This document shows positions 28,743 through 32,225 of a stretch of 32,225 nt of DNA, piece after piece. The first letter of the stretch is position 1, and each line of letters starts with the position of its first letter. The notes beneath the pieces were generated by a model, which worked only from the letters and a program-made list of their open reading frames with translations, was not told where the DNA came from and did no database searches. Source of the stretch: Chromera velia (lineage: Eukaryota; Sar; Chromeraceae). The position numbers were made by a program, and so were the translations under genes. The stretch spans positions 15,001-47,225 of the forward strand of contig JAHBMJ010003670.1 of NCBI GenBank assembly GCA_018398765.1. Direction: 5' to 3'.

Positions 28743-30695
28743 CCGTCTCCCATGGAGGCATCTTTATACCATTGCTCTTTCATATGCGTACAGTTGAGTG
28801 ATGCAAATCCGAGAGAACGGGGCAACCAAAGCCGGTGAGACACTGTGCACAGCTGCAAGATTTTTCTCTTTTCTCTTACCTACTACTTCCACCCTCTCTT
28901 TGCTCCTTAAATCTCACTCTCTTTACTTTAATTTCTTTCTGCATTCTCCTAGGCATTCTCTCCCATCTTCATCCTTGAGTCCTCACTCTTTCCGACGTTC
29001 TTTCAAGCCTTATAGTCGTACTCAGGCCTGGGGGCAGCCGACTTGGAGCCTTCCCATCATATAATTTTGCATCGTATCGATAAACAAGGCATAGGATCTG
29101 GATTGTTTAGTATCGCTCTTTTTAGTGGAACCTCGGGGCGACCCATCAGTATATAAAAGGCGTGGTGATTCATGAAGCCATGCCACCGCTTGTTCTCTGC
29201 GGGGGATGGTGACTGTTTATTTCTTAGGGGGGGGAAACTTGACCATTAATCCAGCTAGAGGAACCGGAAAGCTTTCTGCATACACCTAATCCCATTCCTT
29301 CCATTCCCCTCCTATCTAGCTTCCCTCCCTCTCCAGGTCTAGCTTTCCTCTCCAGCTGACCGCAGCTCCCCTTACGGGCCTGCCTTTCGATTGGGATTCC
29401 TTCCCTAAATGATTGCGCCCGGCATTCATCTGAACCTGCAGCCTTCCCTCTCCATCCCAAGCACTCCACCCCTCTCCTTCCTTCCCTTTAGGTGCCCCCC
29501 TTCCTTACCCTGCTCCCCTCCCTCTAGTACAAATCCCCGCACCGTCCGGCCCTTCCATTCCAGTCCACCAGTTCTCAAGAGGCCGCAGCTCTAGTACCCT
29601 GCGGTGCTCCTGCAACCCTGATGCTCTCCTTTAGACTAGCTTTTAGAGCCCTCTCCCATTAAGGCAACATGCTCATTGTAAGTCCGAGCGAAGAAGTCTT
29701 TTGTATGCAGAAAAAGAAGATTCGAGCACAAACTGACTCACATCAATTGCAGATTCGTAGCTAGTTGATGTCTCCTGTGGCTCTTTCTGTGTGCTGCTTG
29801 CAGAGAGACAGGAATTCAATTTGGTCGGGAAACGAACAAGGGGCAAACCTCCGGGAAAAAGAAAAACGCAACCACCCAGTTAACCTTTCTCCCACTCATT
29901 TGTCTGCCACCACTCAAAACTTGTTCTGCGCTACGATTGCTGCTCCGTTGATTTCCTTATGCGGGTTTATTGACATCAACTTCTAACCACAGGCTCTGGA
30001 ATATGTCATTATAGCTTTTTCTGTGACTTCTTTGCTCAATGTCTTTTGGCTCTTTCGCTCTGTCTGGCATGGGGGGCCGTATAAGACGCGGTGAACAGGT
30101 TAGATGGCAGAGGGACGTATGAGATTGGCAGCGATACCGGGTTTTAGACTCAAATTGTGCGCACGTTATGTAACTGATCCCACGATTAAGGTTAGCAGGC
30201 CCTTGGTGTGTCTCTAATTGCATCTATTCACCATGATGTGCTGCTTTCTCTCACTGTGCTGCTTTTCTGTAGCTTCGTTTTACATCGCAGTCGCAATTGG
30301 TCAGTCTGACAGACAGACAGATGAACAGAGAAGCAGGCAAATGCAGAGACAAGCAGGCAGAGAGACAAGCATTCAGACGGGCAGATAACAAAGAGACAAG
30401 TTGACAGACACACAAACAGACTCACAGATAAAGAGATAAGAGGGAGATACAGAGGAGGCAAGCAGGCAAAGTGGCAAACACATGAAGAGACAGGCCGGTG
30501 GCCAAACAAAGATGCAAGCTGACAGAAAGACAGACAGACAGACAGGCAGGCAGGCAAGCAGGCAGGCAGGCAGACAGGCAGACACACATATACAATGAGG
30601 CAGACAGGCAGACAGACAGACTGACACTCCATCCTACTGTCACGCCCCGTCTTTAAATTCCCGACCATACCTTCTCTCTGCCCCTTTTTTTACAG
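28743..30695. other. Nearly 2 kb without a supported gene; TATA-like box at 29150
   Basis: I found no coherent exon on either strand. TATATAAAAGG at 29150-29160 on the plus strand resembles a TATA box, followed by a C/T-rich region (29280-29620). Acceptor- and donor-like sites are scattered, so undetected small exons of the plus-strand gene are possible. Confidence 0.4.
30299..30630. repeat. CAGACAGG-type tetranucleotide repeat region
   Basis: Interspersed CAGA, CAGG and AAGCAGG units, densest at 30527-30585 and 30600-30625. The minus strand reads as Cys/Leu/Pro/Ser repeats, an artefact. It sits in the probable intron before the exon at 30696. Confidence 0.9.
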
Positions 30696-31169
30696 AGGAC
30701 GTCCCGCAACGATTTGGACAGGCACCTTGTGTTTCTTCACGAGGATCGGCCGAACTTTTTTCGCTCTTTGGTTACCGAGATGGAGGAGAACAAAAAAGAC
30801 AGCCTGAGTTATCTGTCCTTCATTCTACCCTCGGCTCCTCTGAGGCTCTAACGCGACGAGGTCGACCAGTACATCGAGTCAGGGCAATTTTGCCCCCTCT
30901 CCCCTACAGAGGACCCCAATCCAACAGAAACGCCCTTTCACACAACATCCCCTTCGCAACCAGTCTCAAGTCTCCGCTCCTCGCCTGCCCCCTCAGATAG
31001 TCCAGGGGATTTAGAAGAACGTGAGACAGAGATAGAGGTAGTAGGACAGGCAGTGATGACAGCTGTTCTACTCAGACAAGCTGACAAACAGGAAGCACGA
31101 GACTTCATTGCGTCGCTAGCTTCAAATTTTGGACCGGTTTCGAGCAGTGCCTCCTCTAAGGATGTATGA
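30696..31169 (+). pseudogene. Terminal exon of an unknown protein with one in-frame TAA
   Basis: A strong acceptor (CCCCTTTTTTTACAG) is followed by a plus-strand frame of 158 codons to TGA 31167-31169, interrupted once by TAA at 30849-30851. The first part (RNDLDRHLVFLHEDRPNFFR, MEENKKDSLSYLSFIL) is helical and hydrophobic-patterned. After the TAA the same frame continues with RDEVDQYIESGQF, a Ser/Pro/Thr-rich linker and a C-terminal helix (VVGQAVMTAVLLRQADKQEA). Continuation of coding character after the stop argues for a decayed exon, a sequence error or readthrough; a short protein ending at APLRL is the alternative. No family recognised. It may be the 3' end of the gene starting at 27744. 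Confidence 0.45.
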
Positions 31170-31531
31170 AATCCAATGAGTATCTTCCATGTCCTCAACT
31201 AAATGTATGTTGCCGATCTTCAAAGAACAGCTTAATCATCCGTGACCTGACTGCTCTACTCTACTGTAAAACTCTGTGACTGACAGACTGACTGACTGAC
31301 TGACTACTCTTCAAACAACGATCTGTTGCTCTACTATTCAGGTCAGCAAAGATGACTGGCGTATACGTGATTGTTTTTAATGATCACAAAAACTGTGGCA
31401 TGCCAGAAGAAAAGGGGAAGGCACGGCAGGGGGTAGAGGTTGTGAGGTAGAGAGTGAAGAGAGTGTTAAACTAGAGGTTCAACGTTCCCATACTCTCGTT
31501 TGAGTATAAGATCTTTTACCGAGAAAGTAAC
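31170..31531. other. Spacer with a (GACT)n tract
   Basis: Includes GACTGACA/GACT repeats at about 31275-31306. No coding frame seen. It precedes the ATG at 31532. Confidence 0.5.
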
Positions 31532-31990
31532 ATGAGGAACAACGCGGCAGAAGGAGGAGCAGGGGGAAAATGTATCATAACGGAAGAGTTATTGGAGGAA
31601 TACAGGGATATTCTGGAGTGTACCTTCTGTCTGTGTAGGAAGAAGGCGGGGGCAGTGGATGTAGGGTTGAAGCAGGGTAACCGTTGGAGGAAAATAATAA
31701 AAGAGGTGAAGGGAAATGGGGGGAAACACCTTTTTGTCCTCATCTCTAGGGACAGAGATTTTTTTGTGGAGCTGCAGGAGGCAACGGACGAGGGGTTCTT
31801 CGTTGGGGTTGTTTGGTCAGGGGGGGTACAAGATGCAATCAAACATTTCCTGTGTGTGCGGAACATACCATTTCAGCATATCTTGGGTAAGTTGGGGGCC
31901 CCCATCTCGCGTTACGATCCAGATGCGGAAATGTATAACAGAGGGTATGGAGATAGGCTCCTTGACAAGAGGGCTGTCCTCAGGGGGTAG
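31532..31990 (+). CDS. Hypothetical protein with weak PIN/NYN-like features
   Basis: ATG-initiated frame of 152 residues ending at TAG 31988-31990. IITEELLEEYRDIL resembles the early helix of PIN-type nuclease domains ('s.elleEy..vL'). HLFVLISRDRDFFVELQEAT and EGFFVGVVW resemble the 'isrDrDF' strand and following segment of PIN/NYN domains. The acidic active-site set is incomplete, so nuclease activity is not shown. After the TAG the same frame stays open and charged (EADPCAQREVVRGREAAV) for about 55 codons. Beyond that a different frame looks coding to the window edge (YEAQRMPNYCRRNFKDLWKT). The protein may thus be longer, with a nonsense and a frameshift mutation, or be spliced. Cut by the window end. 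Confidence 0.45.
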   Translation: MRNNAAEGGAGGKCIITEELLEEYRDILECTFCLCRKKAGAVDVGLKQGNRWRKIIKEVKGNGGKHLFVLISRDRDFFVELQEATDEGFFVGVVWSGGVQDAIKHFLCVRNIPFQHILGKLGAPISRYDPDAEMYNRGYGDRLLDKRAVLRG

Positions 31991-32225
31991 GAAGCCGACC
32001 CGTGCGCCCAACGGGAGGTGGTGAGGGGGAGAGAGGCGGCGGTCCTCGCGAGAGAGGGTGAGGTGTGGAAGAGGGAGGAGAGGGTGAGGGTTAGTGAGGG
32101 TAGAAGTCAACAATGTGGATGCCCGAGAGAGGACGCTGTACGAGGCGCAAAGAATGCCAAATTACTGCAGACGGAATTTTAAAGACCTGTGGAAGACGGT
32201 GGTTGCCGCCTTAGGAGTAAAAGCC

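Noticed and set aside
30299-30630. Regularly spaced CAGACAGG units resembling a CRISPR array
   Set aside because: Tetranucleotide slippage repeats without constant repeat length or unique spacers, in a eukaryotic intron-like setting.
4904-32225. Ciliate-type genetic code (UAR = Gln) for the whole organism
   Set aside because: The 876-codon tailing-enzyme gene uses many CAA/CAG and no UAA/UAG, and the 1408-3101 and 4904-12046 genes end in TAG and TAA where coding character stops.

Overview
The window is nuclear DNA of a eukaryote with intron-rich genes. Coding exons have balanced base composition and GT-AG introns, separated by long microsatellites and AT-rich transposon-like blocks. An alveolate alga of the chromerid type is my best guess, from gene style, repeat style and an apicomplexan-like TGCATGCA promoter motif. 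That is an inference, not a demonstration. No rRNA, tRNA or CRISPR array was found.

Left part (1-12 kb): two minus-strand genes, an exon with an F5/8-type-C (discoidin-like) domain (460-1035) and a long exon of an unrecognised protein (1408-3101). They are followed by a plus-strand gene that I could reconstruct as 12 phase-consistent exons (4904-12046, 876 codons). It encodes a non-canonical poly(A) polymerase / terminal uridylyltransferase with a possible organelle presequence. It lacks the His that selects UTP in Cid1.

Middle (12-27 kb): after a small MITE with a perfect 8-bp target duplication, a minus-strand UBA2 (SUMO E1 subunit) gene runs from 26.9 kb down to 13.7 kb. It is cut inside one coding exon by an 8.6-kb element (17183-25770) with ~180-bp terminal inverted repeats and a 2-bp target duplication. 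Removing the element and one duplicated AA restores the reading frame exactly. The UBA2 copy also carries a frameshift in a purine tract, an in-frame TAG and substitutions at ATP- and zinc-binding positions, so it is most likely a pseudogene. Inside the element lies a second, nested-looking unit bounded by copies of a ~30-bp palindrome. It encodes a divergent reverse transcriptase whose frame is broken once, by a TAG just before the catalytic MDD box. The big element also holds a five-exon minus-strand gene of unknown function.

Right part (27-32 kb): a ~240-bp AT-rich fragment of a bacterial ABC-2 permease gene, two plus-strand exons of a charged protein, further exon-like blocks with single in-frame stops, and at the edge an ORF with weak PIN/NYN-like features. 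The right half looks like a graveyard of transposons and decaying genes, in contrast with the intact gene at 4.9-12.0 kb.
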